Source: Buchnera aphidicola (Pseudoregma panicola) (lineage in GTDB: Bacteria; Pseudomonadota; Gammaproteobacteria; Enterobacterales; Enterobacteriaceae). From it: 64,000 bases of DNA. The position numbers and the translations under genes are program-made. Under the pieces are notes generated by a model that saw nothing but the letters and a program-made list of their open reading frames with translations, did not search any database and was not told the DNA's origin. The DNA lies in assembly GCF_039376655.1 (NCBI RefSeq), contig NZ_CP135000.1:310001-374000 (forward strand). Reading direction: 5' to 3'. Below, piece after piece: positions 1-9,313 of the stretch. Position 1 is the first letter of the stretch; every line of letters begins with the position of its first letter.

Positions 1-618
1 ATATTAAAAAATATAAAAGAATATAAATTAATAAATTGTAATATAAGAAAATATAATGACATAATAAATTGGATTGAATATAACTTTAAAAAAAAAAAAA
101 TAAAAATAACAGAAAATGCTAAAACATTACTTTTAAATATATATAGAAACAATTTTATGGAACTAACACATATAATAAAACAATGTAAAATATTATTTTA
201 TAAAAAAAGTAAAATATATACGAAAAATATAGCAAATATTATTAATGTGTTTCCAGAATTTGATTATATAAATTTAATAAATTTATTTTTTATGGAAAAA
301 ATAGAAAATTCTATAAAAATTATTAATAAAATATGTAAAAAAAAATATAATATAGAAATAATTATAAAAACACTTTATAAAAAAATAATAAATATTATTA
401 TGTATAATAAAAATAAAAAATATGAAATTAATTTTAATAAAATTGAAATAAATAAATATAAAAACATAATACAAAAAAATATTTTAATAAAAATATCTAA
501 AAATAAAATGTACAAAATAATAAGATATATAACTATTATGGAAATAGAAATTAAAAAAAATAAAAAAACTAATTTTTGGAAAAAAATAAAAATTTTATTA
601 TTAATACTAAAAAAATAA
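1..618 (+). CDS. holA: DNA polymerase III delta subunit, 3' part (partial)
   Basis: The reading frame is open from the first base of the window to the stop at 616-618, so the gene begins upstream and the ATG at 157 is internal. HolA is the clamp-loader subunit that opens the beta sliding clamp. The visible part resembles the C-terminal half of E. coli HolA: a segment like NDIINWIEYNF matches the region before its helical collar domain, followed by Lys-rich helices. An A13 run (88-100) lies in frame. Identity rests on weak similarity plus position just before tusA and asd, where Buchnera genomes carry holA. Confidence 0.7.
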   Translation: MLKNIKEYKLINCNIRKYNDIINWIEYNFKKKKIKITENAKTLLLNIYRNNFMELTHIIKQCKILFYKKSKIYTKNIANIINVFPEFDYINLINLFFMEKIENSIKIINKICKKKYNIEIIIKTLYKKIINIIMYNKNKKYEINFNKIEINKYKNIIQKNILIKISKNKMYKIIRYITIMEIEIKKNKKTNFWKKIKILLLILKK

Positions 619-665
619 TATAATAAAAATATAATTTTAATTTTTACATAAAATAATTTATAAAA

Positions 666-893
666 ATGAAAATATATAAAAATGTGTTAGATTTAAGAAA
701 ATATAAATGTCCTGATTCAATAATTTTTTTAAGAAAAAAAATTAGAACTATGAAAAAAAAAGAAATAATATTAATAATATCTAATGATCCATCTACTAAA
801 TGGGATATACCTAATTTTTGCGCATTTATGAATCATAAAATAATAGAATTTTACATAGAATTTACTCCGTTTAAATATTTATTGCAAAAATAA
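666..893 (+). CDS. tusA: Sulfurtransferase TusA
   Basis: This 75-residue protein aligns over its length with E. coli TusA (81 aa). It takes persulfide sulfur from IscS and passes it to TusBCD for 2-thiolation of wobble uridine in tRNA-Lys, -Glu and -Gln. The active-site cysteine lies in the motif KCPD (Cys15), and the SNDPSTKWDIPNFC segment is typical. It sits 47 bases after holA. Its partners TusBCD and TusE are encoded elsewhere in this window, so the relay is intact up to MnmA, which would lie outside. Confidence 0.93.
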   Translation: MKIYKNVLDLRKYKCPDSIIFLRKKIRTMKKKEIILIISNDPSTKWDIPNFCAFMNHKIIEFYIEFTPFKYLLQK

Positions 894-926
894 TATATTA
901 AAAATTTTTTATATAAAAAATAAAAT

Positions 927-2054
927 TTATAATTTTGTTAATATACTTAACATTCTTCTTAAAGGTTCTGAAGCCCCCCAAAGTAATTGATCTCCTATAG
1001 AAAAAATAGTAATATATTTACTTCCTAAAGAAGATCTTCTTATTCTTCCTAACAATATATTTAAAGTACCAGATACCATAGAAGGAACTAAATTTTTAAT
1101 AGTATTAATTTTGTTATTACTTATTATATTTACCCACTTATTATGATTTATTAATATATTTTTTATTTCTTCAATACTAATTGTTTTTTTAAGCTTTATT
1201 AAAAAAGATTGACTATGACATCTAAAAACACCTACTCTAACACATATACTATCTATAATTACTCTATTAGATTTAGATAAATTTAATATTTTATTAGTTT
1301 CAAATTCTCCTTTAATTTCTTCCTTACTTTTTCCTTTACCATTATCTTCATCTATCCATGGTATTAAATTACCAGCTAACGGAGGAAAATTATTAAAAAT
1401 ATTATTAACATTTTTTTTTGATTTAAGCAAATTGCTTACTATATTTTCTATTTTTAATATTGAAGAATTATTTTTTTTTAAATCATTTTTAACACTATTA
1501 TGTAAATAACCCATCTCTAATAATAAATTTTTTATATAATTAGATCCAGCTCCTGATACAGATTGATATGTAGACACAAAAATACTTTTTATTAAATTTT
1601 TAGAAAATAGACCACCTAAAGCCATTAACATTAAACTAACAGTACAATTTCCACCTACAAAAGTTTTACATCCATTTTCTATACTTTTTTTTATAAAATC
1701 ATAATTAATAGGATCCAATACTATTACAGAATAATTATATTGTCTAAGATAAGATGATGCATCTATCCAAAAACCATTCCATCCTAATTTTTTTAAATTA
1801 AAATATACTTTCTTAGTATATTCACTACCTTGGCAAGTTAATATAATATCCATTTCTATTAATTTTTGTAAATCATATGCATTTTCTAAAATGCCAAACT
1901 TTATATTATTTATTTTGGGACCATTATGACCAACTTGAGAAGTAGTAAAAAATTTTATATTAATTTTTAATAAATCATTTTTTAAAATCATTCTATCTAA
2001 AAGCACTGATCCAACCAATCCTCTCCATCCTACAAAACCAACTTTTTTTTTCAT
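927..2054 (-). CDS. asd: Aspartate-semialdehyde dehydrogenase
   Basis: Asd reduces aspartyl phosphate to aspartate semialdehyde, the branch point to lysine/diaminopimelate, threonine and methionine. The 375-residue product aligns with E. coli Asd (367 aa) from MKKKVGFVGWRGLVGS onward. The NADP-binding GWRGxVG motif is at residues 9-15, the catalytic cysteine is in GGNCTVSLM (Cys137), and VRVGVFRCHSQ is conserved. I place the start at 2054; the frame stays open to 2189, but those 45 extra residues are hydrophobic A/T-rich sequence without family similarity. A weak GGGA precedes the chosen ATG. The gene is divergent from the marC-family gene, as asd and yhgN are neighbours in E. coli. Confidence 0.96.
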   Translation of the reverse strand: MKKKVGFVGWRGLVGSVLLDRMILKNDLLKINIKFFTTSQVGHNGPKINNIKFGILENAYDLQKLIEMDIILTCQGSEYTKKVYFNLKKLGWNGFWIDASSYLRQYNYSVIVLDPINYDFIKKSIENGCKTFVGGNCTVSLMLMALGGLFSKNLIKSIFVSTYQSVSGAGSNYIKNLLLEMGYLHNSVKNDLKKNNSSILKIENIVSNLLKSKKNVNNIFNNFPPLAGNLIPWIDEDNGKGKSKEEIKGEFETNKILNLSKSNRVIIDSICVRVGVFRCHSQSFLIKLKKTISIEEIKNILINHNKWVNIISNNKINTIKNLVPSMVSGTLNILLGRIRRSSLGSKYITIFSIGDQLLWGASEPLRRMLSILTKL

Positions 2055-2376
2055 ATTATCCCAAACTTTAACAATGTTATTATAATAAAATATTATATAA
2101 AAAATATTAATACAATGAAAATTTTGTTTATTAAAAAAAATAATAAATAATATAAAAAATAATTTTTTATTAAATAATGTTATGAGCAATAATTAATAAA
2201 TAAAAAAAATAATAAAAATGTTTAATTTTAAAAATAAATAATATATATTATTTTATAATAAAAAAAATAATGTATAAATATATTAAATTATATTTTTTTT
2301 AAAAAATTTTATAAAATATATAAAATTATAATTAAAAAAAATGAAATTATTAATTTATTAAATTTACAAGGAAAAA
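2055..2376. other. Divergent intergenic region between asd and the marC-family gene
   Basis: These 322 bases separate two divergently transcribed genes and hold no recognisable gene. They are almost wholly A/T. The asd frame stays open to 2189, probably by chance because of composition. Both promoters must lie here, but no single -35/-10 pair stands out. A good ribosome-binding site (AAGGA, 2369-2373) precedes the ATG at 2377. Confidence 0.6.
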
Positions 2377-2973
2377 ATGAATAAAATAATTTCTAATACT
2401 ATATTATTAATATTAATAATGGATCCATTAGGAAATCTTCCTATTTTTATGTCTATTTTAAATAAATTTAAAAAAAAAAGAAAAAAAATAATATTAATAA
2501 GAGAAATGTTTATAGCATTAATAATAATGCTGTTATTTTTATTTTCTGGAGAAAAAATATTATCATTTTTAAATTTAAAAACTCAAATAGTGTCTATATC
2601 TGGTGGAATAATTTTATTTTTAATTGCCATAAAAATGATTTTTTCAAATGAAAATAATAATGTAGAAAAAACTATATCATCAAAAAATGAACCATTTTTA
2701 GTACCATTGGCTGTTCCACTAATAGCTGGTCCTTCTATATTAGCTACATTAATACTTTTATCACATCAATACTATAATCAAAAATTAATATTAATAATTC
2801 CGTTAATAATAGCCTGGACATTTAGCTTGTTCATATTATTATCTGCAGAAATTTTTATAAATTTATTTGGTAAAAATGTAGTAAATGCATTAGAAAAACT
2901 TATGGGGTTAATATTAATAATGATATCAACACAAATGTTTTTAGATGGAATAAAATCTTGGTTCTATAAATAA
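2377..2973 (+). CDS. yhgN: MarC-family inner membrane protein (YhgN)
   Basis: The 198-residue, strongly hydrophobic protein aligns end to end with E. coli YhgN (197 aa). Signature segments are LLILIMDPLGNLPIFMS near the N-terminus, VSISGGIILFLIAIKMIF in the middle, and GPSILATL with ALEKLMGLILIMISTQMFLDGI in the second half. Members have about six membrane helices; their transport role is not established. The AAGGAAAAA ribosome-binding site fixes the start. It is retained beside asd, as in E. coli. Confidence 0.93.
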   Translation: MNKIISNTILLILIMDPLGNLPIFMSILNKFKKKRKKIILIREMFIALIIMLLFLFSGEKILSFLNLKTQIVSISGGIILFLIAIKMIFSNENNNVEKTISSKNEPFLVPLAVPLIAGPSILATLILLSHQYYNQKLILIIPLIIAWTFSLFILLSAEIFINLFGKNVVNALEKLMGLILIMISTQMFLDGIKSWFYK

Positions 2974-3012
2974 AATTTATATAAAAACTAAAAAAGTAAA
3001 CGAATAAAAATT

Positions 3013-4161
3013 ATGAAAACAATAAAAAATACAAATATATTTAAAAAAAAAATAATAATAAGAAGCGATTTTAATGTTACTATAATAAAAAAAAAAATAG
3101 TTTCTAGTGAAAGAATAGATAGATCTTTACCTACTATAAAATATGCAATTAAACAAAAATCTAAAATAATATTAATGTCTCATTTTGGAAGACCCAAAGA
3201 AGGAAAATTTAAAAAAAAATATTCATTATTTCCAATATTTAAATATCTTAAAAAAAAAATAAAAAATACTAATATTATATTTCATAAAAATATTTCTGAT
3301 CCAATAAAAATGAAATTTGGAGAAATATGTCTTTTAGAAAATGTTAGATTTAATAAAGGAGAAAAAAAAAATTCTAAAAAACTTTCTAAAAAATATTCAA
3401 AATTATGCGACATATTTATAATGGATGCATTTGGAAGTGCTCATAGAATGCATGCATCAACTTATGGAATTATAAAATTTGCAAAAAAATCCTGTTTTGG
3501 AAAATTATTTGAATCAGAAATAATAGCAATAAATAGAGTATTAAAAAATCCCCAAAAACCTTTAATATCTATTGTTGGAGGTTCAAAAATTTCTACTAAA
3601 TTTTCTCTTTTAAAATCTTTAGGTAAAATGTCAGACAAAATAATTTTAGGAGGTGGAATAGCTAATACTTTTATAGCAATAAAAAACAATGTAGGAAAAT
3701 CTTTATACGAAAAAAAATTTGTTAAAGAAGCAAAAAAAATAAGTAAAAAATTTAATTTTCTAATACCTGTAGATTCTAGAGTAGGTAAAGAATTTTCTAA
3801 CAGTACAAAAATAAAAAATAAAATAGTTTCTAACATAAGAAGTAAAGAAGAAATAATGGATATAGGGAAAAAAACAGAAAAAAAAATAAAAAAAATATTA
3901 AAAACAGCTAAAACAATTATATGGAATGGCCCATTAGGAGTATTTGAATTTCCTAATTTTAGAAATGGTACTAAAACATTAGCTAAATGCATATCTAAAA
4001 GTAATGCATTTTCTATAGCTGGTGGAGGAGACACTTTAGCTATTATAGATTTAATAAAAATAAAAGACAAAATTTCATATATTTCTACTGGAGGTGGAGC
4101 TTTCTTGGAATTTTTAGTAAATGGAACTTTACCTGTAATAGATTTGATAAACAAAATTTAA
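3013..4161 (+). CDS. pgk: Phosphoglycerate kinase
   Basis: Pgk transfers phosphate from 1,3-bisphosphoglycerate to ADP, an ATP-forming step of glycolysis. The product is 382 residues against 387 in E. coli. Visible hallmarks are RSDFNV (residues 18-23), SHFGRPKEG, ENVRF, DAFGSAHR, GGSKISTK, the hinge GGGIANTF, and the nucleotide-binding GGGDTLA with STGGGAFLE near the C-terminus. It lies 22 bases upstream of fbaA in the same orientation, the conserved enterobacterial pgk-fbaA order, so co-transcription is likely. Confidence 0.97.
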   Translation: MKTIKNTNIFKKKIIIRSDFNVTIIKKKIVSSERIDRSLPTIKYAIKQKSKIILMSHFGRPKEGKFKKKYSLFPIFKYLKKKIKNTNIIFHKNISDPIKMKFGEICLLENVRFNKGEKKNSKKLSKKYSKLCDIFIMDAFGSAHRMHASTYGIIKFAKKSCFGKLFESEIIAINRVLKNPQKPLISIVGGSKISTKFSLLKSLGKMSDKIILGGGIANTFIAIKNNVGKSLYEKKFVKEAKKISKKFNFLIPVDSRVGKEFSNSTKIKNKIVSNIRSKEEIMDIGKKTEKKIKKILKTAKTIIWNGPLGVFEFPNFRNGTKTLAKCISKSNAFSIAGGGDTLAIIDLIKIKDKISYISTGGGAFLEFLVNGTLPVIDLINKI

Positions 4162-4183
4162 AAAATTAAAAGGTAACATAATT

Positions 4184-5275
4184 TTGAAAAAATTATTAAA
4201 AAATATTAAAAGTGGAGTAATGTCTGGATTGGAAGCAAAAAAAATATTTAAAATAGCTAAAAAAAATAATTTTGCTATACCTGCAATAAATTGCTGTAAT
4301 TTTGATACTATAAACTGTGTTTTAGAAGCTTCTAAAAAAATAAATTCTCCTATAATAATACAATTTTCTTATACAGGATCATCATTTTTTATAGGTAAAA
4401 AAATTGAAATAAAAAATATTCATGAAAAATCTATTTTAGGAGCTACTATAGCTGCAAAATATATACATAAAATTTCAAAATTTTATAATATACCAGTTAT
4501 ATTACATACCGATCATTGTCATAAAGAAATATTACCATGGTTAGATGGATTAATATTAGAAGATAAAAAATTTTTCAAAAAAAAAGGAAAACCATTGTTT
4601 ACTTCTCATATGATAGATTTATCAAAAGAAAATATAAAAAATAATATAAAAATATGCTCTAAATATTTAAAAAAAATAAAAAATATAAATATCATATTAG
4701 AAATAGAATTAGGATGTACAGGTGGAGAAGAAGATGGCGTAGATAATACAAATATAGAAAAGAAACATTTATATACCACACCAAAAGAAATAGCATATTC
4801 ATACAACAAATTAATAAAAATAAGTAATTTATTTACTATAGCAGCGTCTTTTGGAAATGTGCATGGAGTTTACTATCATAAAAATATAATTTTAAAACCT
4901 AAAATTTTAATAGATTCTCAAAAATATATAAGTAAAAAATATAATTTAAATAATAAGCCTATAGATTTTGTTTTCCATGGAGGATCTGGATCAAAAATAA
5001 GTATTATAAAAAAAGCAATTTCATATGGAGTTATAAAAATAAATGTAGATACAGATATACAATGGAATTTGTGGAAAGGAATATTTAAGTTTTACAAAAA
5101 AAATAAAAGTTATTTAAAAAGTCAAATAGGAAATCCTAAAGGAAAAAAGTTACCTAATAAAAAATATTATGATCCAAGAAACTGGATAAGATATTCACAA
5201 AAATATACTATTAAGAAAATTAAAAAAATATTTGAAAATTTAAATTCTATAAACATATTAAACAAAAAATTTTAA
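4184..5275 (+). CDS. fbaA: Class II fructose-bisphosphate aldolase
   Basis: This zinc aldolase cleaves fructose 1,6-bisphosphate into dihydroxyacetone phosphate and glyceraldehyde 3-phosphate. The 363-residue product aligns with E. coli FbaA (359 aa). Zinc ligands are visible in HTDHCH, GNVHGVY and VFHGGSGS, and the EIELGCTGGEEDGVD segment is diagnostic. The start is a TTG, preceded by AGGT about ten bases upstream; it matches the family N-terminus, and the next in-frame ATG would cut into it. The gene follows pgk directly. Confidence 0.96.
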   Translation: MKKLLKNIKSGVMSGLEAKKIFKIAKKNNFAIPAINCCNFDTINCVLEASKKINSPIIIQFSYTGSSFFIGKKIEIKNIHEKSILGATIAAKYIHKISKFYNIPVILHTDHCHKEILPWLDGLILEDKKFFKKKGKPLFTSHMIDLSKENIKNNIKICSKYLKKIKNINIILEIELGCTGGEEDGVDNTNIEKKHLYTTPKEIAYSYNKLIKISNLFTIAASFGNVHGVYYHKNIILKPKILIDSQKYISKKYNLNNKPIDFVFHGGSGSKISIIKKAISYGVIKINVDTDIQWNLWKGIFKFYKKNKSYLKSQIGNPKGKKLPNKKYYDPRNWIRYSQKYTIKKIKKIFENLNSINILNKKF

Positions 5276-5335
5276 AAAAATAATTTTTATTAAAAAATTA
5301 ATAAATTTTATTAATAAAAACATATAGGAAAAAAA

Positions 5336-6187
5336 ATGAATGATTTCAATGTAGTAAATGATATTCATCATGCAAGCAACTGGATAATAAGAAATCAAGA
5401 ATTGGTATTAAGTTATATAATAAATTTTATTTCTTCAATAATAATATTTACTACTGGTACTTTTATTGCAAACATAATGTCAAATGTAATTAATAAAGTA
5501 TTAATATCAAGATCAATTGATATAACAATTTCAAATTTTTTATCAGCTTTATTTAGATATATAGTAATAACATTTTCTCTTATAGCTTCACTAGGATGCA
5601 TAGGAGTGCAAACTACATCTGTAATAGCAATACTAGGAGCTGCTGGTATGGCTATTGGACTTGCTTTACAAGGTTCTTTATCAAATTTCGCTGCAGGAGT
5701 ATTATTAGTAACATTAAGACCTTTAAAAACAGGAGAATATGTAGACTTAGGAAATGCAGCTGGAACTGTTTTGAACATACATATCTTCTATACAACTTTA
5801 AGAACTCTAGATGGGAAAATAGTTATTGTTCCAAATGGAAAAATAATATCAGGAAACATAATAAATTATTCTAGAGAACCAGCTAGAAGAAATGAGTTTA
5901 ATATAAGTGTTTCATATCAAACAGACGTAGATTTTGTTATTAAAATTTTAAAAGAAGTAGTAAATAAAGAAGATAGAGTTTTAAAAGATAGAGATATAGT
6001 AGTTGGTCTATCAGAATTAGCTCCTTCTTCTATAAATTTTATAATAAGATGTTGGAGTAATAATAGTGATTTAAATTCTGTATACTGGGATCTAATGGCT
6101 AAATTTAAAAAATCTTTAGATAAGAATAATATTTCAATTCCATATCCACAACTTGATGTAAATATTTATAAAAAATATAAAAAATAA
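5336..6187 (+). CDS. mscS: Small-conductance mechanosensitive channel MscS
   Basis: MscS is a heptameric inner membrane channel that releases solutes on osmotic downshock. The product has 283 residues (E. coli 286). Two hydrophobic segments precede the pore-lining third helix, recognisable as GAAGMAIGLALQGSLSNFAAG, followed by the beta domain LRPLKTGEYVDLG. The C-terminal vestibule ends in PYPQLDVNIYKK. A TAGGA ribosome-binding site precedes the ATG. The order pgk-fbaA-mscS matches E. coli. An osmotic valve retained in a host-sheltered cell suggests it is still needed. Confidence 0.95.
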   Translation: MNDFNVVNDIHHASNWIIRNQELVLSYIINFISSIIIFTTGTFIANIMSNVINKVLISRSIDITISNFLSALFRYIVITFSLIASLGCIGVQTTSVIAILGAAGMAIGLALQGSLSNFAAGVLLVTLRPLKTGEYVDLGNAAGTVLNIHIFYTTLRTLDGKIVIVPNGKIISGNIINYSREPARRNEFNISVSYQTDVDFVIKILKEVVNKEDRVLKDRDIVVGLSELAPSSINFIIRCWSNNSDLNSVYWDLMAKFKKSLDKNNISIPYPQLDVNIYKKYKK

Positions 6188-6214
6188 AAATAATAAAATT
6201 TAATAATACATATT

Positions 6215-9200
6215 ATGAAAATATATATATCAAATAAAATTAGTTTATTAATAGAAAAAGCTTGTAAAATAATAAAAAAAAAAAAAACATATTATCAGAA
6301 GAAATTTTTATTGTAGAAAATTATAAAATAGCTAAATGGATAGAAATATTTATTACTAAAAAAATAGGAATTTTTTCAAATATAAAATTTTATACTATAG
6401 AAAATTTTTTTTGTAAAATATTTAAAAAAAAAATTTTTTTTAAAGATCTAGATCTATTTTGGGAAATATTATTAAATCAAAAAAATAAATATATAAAAAA
6501 AATATTTAAAAATAAATTTAATGAAGAAAAAAAAATTTTATTTTCTTTAGAAATTAAAAAAATTTTTAAAAAATATTTATTATATAAACCTAAAATTATA
6601 CTAAGTTGTAAAAATAATTTAAAAATATCTAAAAAAAAAAAATTTCAAATAAAATTATGGAAATCATTAAAAAATTTTAAAAAAAACAATTTTCATAATT
6701 ACATAAAAAAAAAAATAATAAATAAAAAAAATATAAAAAGAATATTTATTATAAATACTAATAATAAATATAAATTATTTATGTCATTTTTTAATATATT
6801 AAAAAAAAATTTTTTTATAATAATGTTTTATGTCACACCACTAGGTATATTAATAAAAGAAAAAAATAATTTTAAAAATTTAAGTAGTTATAATATTGTA
6901 AAAAAATTAAAAAAAATTATTGTTAATCCATTATTAATATACTTAGTAAAAACTTCTATTTATTTTATAAAAAATATTAAAAAAAAAAATATAAATTTAC
7001 TTATAAAAAAAAATAAAAATAATAATACTTTATTAGAAAACATACAAAAAAATATAATTTTTAACAAATCTAATTTTAAAAAAATATCTAAAAAAGATAA
7101 TTCTATTTTAATATCTTCTTGCTGTAGTAAATATAAAGAAATAGAAGTTCTACATACAAATTTAATAAAAATACTAAACAAAGAAAAAAATATAAATTTT
7201 GATGATATAGTTATAATTTCAGAAAAAATAGAAAAATATTTTCCATATATAAAAAGTATATTTCATAAAGAAAAACATAAAAATTATATACCATATAAAA
7301 TAATAAAAAAATTTAATTATAAAGAAGAAAAATGTTTAAAATTTATTAATAAAATATTTAATTTAAAAAACAAAAAAATTACTAAAACAGAAGTAATGAA
7401 TATATTAAACACCGATTTCATAAAAAAAAAATATAATATAAAAAATGAAGAAATAAATATATTAGAAACATGGATTTCAGATATATTTATAAAATTTGGT
7501 ATAGATCATAAAACAATAAAAAAAAAATATAAACATATAGGAAAAGAAAACACTTGGTTTTATGGAATAAAAAAATTTTTACTAGGAACAATTATATACA
7601 AAAAAAATTTAATTTATAGAAATATATCTCCGTATATTAAAACGAATTATTATAATATCAAACTATTAAAAAAATTAATAAATTTTATATATTTAATAAA
7701 AAAATGGAAAACAAGATTTTCAAAATCAAGAAAACTTTATGAATGGAAAAATATATTAAATAAAACTTTAAAAGAGTTTATATCTTATAAAAAAAATATA
7801 TTAAAAAAAAATATAAAAAAAACATTAAATAAAATTTTAGAATCTGGAATAAAAATAAAATATAAAAAAAAAATATGTATAAATAAATTAAAAATAATTT
7901 TTAAAAATCTAATAAAAAAAGAACATTTTAGCAAAAAAATATTTTTAAATTCTATAACATTTTGTAATTTTAATAAAATAAAAAACATAAATTTTAAAGT
8001 AATATATTTAATAGGAATTAATAATTATAAAAAAAAATATATAAATTTATATAAAAATTTTAATTTAATATATAAAAAAAAAAATCATGAATACTATGAA
8101 GAAAAATATAATTATATTAGCAATATAATATTATTAATGTTATCTTCAGAAAAATATTTTTATATGAGTTATACTAAAAATTTTAATAAAAGTGAAAATA
8201 TAAAAATATTAGATATATTGATACAACATATATCTGAAAATTATTATTTTAATAAAAATTTTTCAAAAAATATTTTAGAAAATAAAAAAAATGTTATTTC
8301 ACATATAATAAAAAAATATAAAGAAGACATATCATATGTAAGTTATAAAAAAATAAAAAAATATAAAAAAAACAAAAAAAAAATAAAAAATATAGAAATT
8401 AAAAAAAAAATAAAAAATATAGAAATTAAAAAAAAAATAAAAATAAATATGAAAAATGTAATAAACTTTTGGAACAATCCAATAGAATATTTTTTAAAAA
8501 ACACTATTAAAATAAATTTGTTTGAATATTATAAAAAAGAAAATTTAGATGAAGAACCATTTATATTAAATAGAAATATAGAAAATAAAATAAATAAAAA
8601 AGTATTTAAAAATGTTTTAAAAAATATAAATACTAAAAAAATATTTAAATATTACGTATCTTTAGGAATTTTTCCAAAAAAAAATTTTGGAAAAATAATT
8701 TTTGAAGAAATTATAAAAAATTCCAAGAATTTAAAAAATAAAATTTACAAATTTTACAATAATAAAAAAAAAAAAAAAATAAAAATAAAAATAAAAAATT
8801 TTATAATATATACAAATATAGAAACTAATTCATCAAAAAGATTAATAAAATGGAAACCTAAAATATTGAGTTCATATGACAAAATAAAATTTTGGTTTAA
8901 TCATTTAATTTTTTGTATAAAAAACAAATGCAAAAATAATAGTAAAATTTTTGGTTATAAAAATTCAAAAATAATTTTTAAAAAATTGAGTAAAAAAAAA
9001 TCATACAATTACATTTTAAAATATTTAATAGGATATTCTAATGGAATAAAAAATCCAATTTTTTTAACAAAATCAGGTATGATGTGGATAGAAAGTTTTA
9101 TAAATACAAAAAATAAAAAAAAATCAAAAAAAGAATTTATTAAAAATTGGAATGGAAATAATTATATTTATGGAGAAAAAAATAATGTTTATATAAAAAA

Positions 9201-9294
9201 AATAATAAAAAATATAAATAAAAAGAATATTAAAAAAATATATAATTCTTCATTAAAATGGCACTATCCTATTCTTAAAAACATAAAAAAATAA
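6215..9294 (+). CDS. recC: Exodeoxyribonuclease V subunit RecC, frameshifted in a poly(A) tract
   Basis: RecC is the Chi-recognition scaffold of the RecBCD helicase-nuclease. From the ATG at 6215 the frame reads about 24 residues, enters an A14 run (6274-6287) and stops at 6314-6316. The frame shifted by one base continues from the run to 9294 without a stop. One extra A would give about 1,026 residues (E. coli RecC 1,122). The joined N-terminus, with VENYKIAKWIE and NIKFYTIENFF, resembles the RecC helicase-like domain. The next gene is recB, 19 bases on. A perfect 27-base tandem repeat at 8384-8437 duplicates nine residues. It may be expressed by slippage, mis-sequenced, or decaying. Confidence 0.8.
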
Positions 9295-9313
9295 AATAAT
9301 TTATAATAAAAAT

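Noticed and set aside
2055-2189. N-terminal extension of Asd by 45 residues
   Set aside because: The extra residues are A/T-driven hydrophobic sequence; E. coli Asd aligns from the ATG at 2054.
3462-4154. A 230-codon open frame opposite pgk
   Set aside because: It is antisense to a clear pgk; long opposite frames arise from the A/T codon usage, and the product resembles nothing I know.
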